23,479 bases of DNA from Magnetococcales bacterium (GTDB lineage: Bacteria > Pseudomonadota > Magnetococcia > Magnetococcales > Magnetaquicoccaceae), in NCBI GenBank assembly GCA_015229095.1, contig JADGCE010000024.1, positions 1 through 23,479 on the forward strand. The letters run 5' to 3'. A model generated the notes under the pieces. The model saw only the letters and a list, made by a program, of their open reading frames with translations, was not told the DNA's origin and searched no databases. How positions within the stretch are numbered: the stretch's first letter is position 1; the number at the start of each line of letters is the position of its first letter. This document shows, piece by piece, positions 23,377-23,479 of the stretch. Both the position numbers and the translations under genes were made by a program.

Positions 23377-23479
23377 GCATTTCTTGACAGTACGCCGGGG
23401 CCATCGCCAACAGGAGGGCAACAGAGGGCACCCTCCAATACGGGCGTGGATAAACCAGACTCGGTTGATGATTGTCATG

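Noticed and set aside
1..23479. CRISPR arrays, tRNA or rRNA genes, complete insertion sequences
   Set aside because: No regularly spaced repeats, cloverleaf sequences, rRNA motifs or transposase reading frames were seen on either strand.

Overview
The window is a proteobacterial chromosome segment, with nearly all genes on the minus strand. Its core is a complete 14-gene NADH:quinone oxidoreductase (complex I) operon, nuoA to nuoN, transcribed from about 16266 down to 1660. The lineage is a guess. Separate nuoC and nuoD argue against the fused NuoCD of enterobacteria. A 97-residue IHF-alpha-like protein, an ATP-dependent PEP carboxykinase and GC-rich hairpin repeats between genes fit Proteobacteria, perhaps a deep alphaproteobacterial or magnetococcal-type genome. 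Only the first part (Proteobacteria) is well supported.

Layout by coordinate. 1-1232 holds the first 410 codons of a methyl-accepting chemotaxis protein that runs off the left edge. 1233-1659 is non-coding and holds a strongly folded repeat element (about 1345-1485), a candidate promoter and two hairpins downstream of nuoN. 1660-16266 is nuoN-M-L-K-J-I-H-G-F-E-D-C-B-A when read left to right. 16267-16553 is the nuo control region, rich in dyad symmetries. 16554-17547 is a toxin-antitoxin patch: a lone XRE antitoxin on the plus strand, whose first residues look like the start of a lost HigB-type toxin, convergent with a complete hicA-hicB pair. 17684-20452 carries pckA, pcm and ihfA. 20764-22848 and 22848-23291 are a two-gene unit made of a divergent biotin-carboxylase-like ATP-grasp protein with an unassigned C-terminal extension, preceded by a stand-alone cyclic-nucleotide-binding-domain protein. 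A good sigma70-type promoter lies just upstream at 23348-23376.

How the genes work together. The nuo genes encode the NADH module (E, F, G), the quinone-reducing connecting module (B, C, D, I) and the proton-pumping membrane arm (A, H, J, K, L, M, N). All signature Fe-S ligands and the main membrane charged residues that I checked are present. NuoG also keeps the four cysteines of the optional N7 cluster. PckA links the TCA cycle to gluconeogenesis, Pcm is protein repair, and IhfA is a DNA-bending nucleoid protein.

The parts least explained by standard annotation are the cyclic-nucleotide-domain/biotin-carboxylase-like pair, the apparent toxin-deletion scar in the XRE antitoxin with its 11-bp-arm palindrome, and the roughly 120-nt folded element between nuoN and the chemotaxis gene. 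No tRNA, rRNA, CRISPR array or complete insertion sequence was seen.
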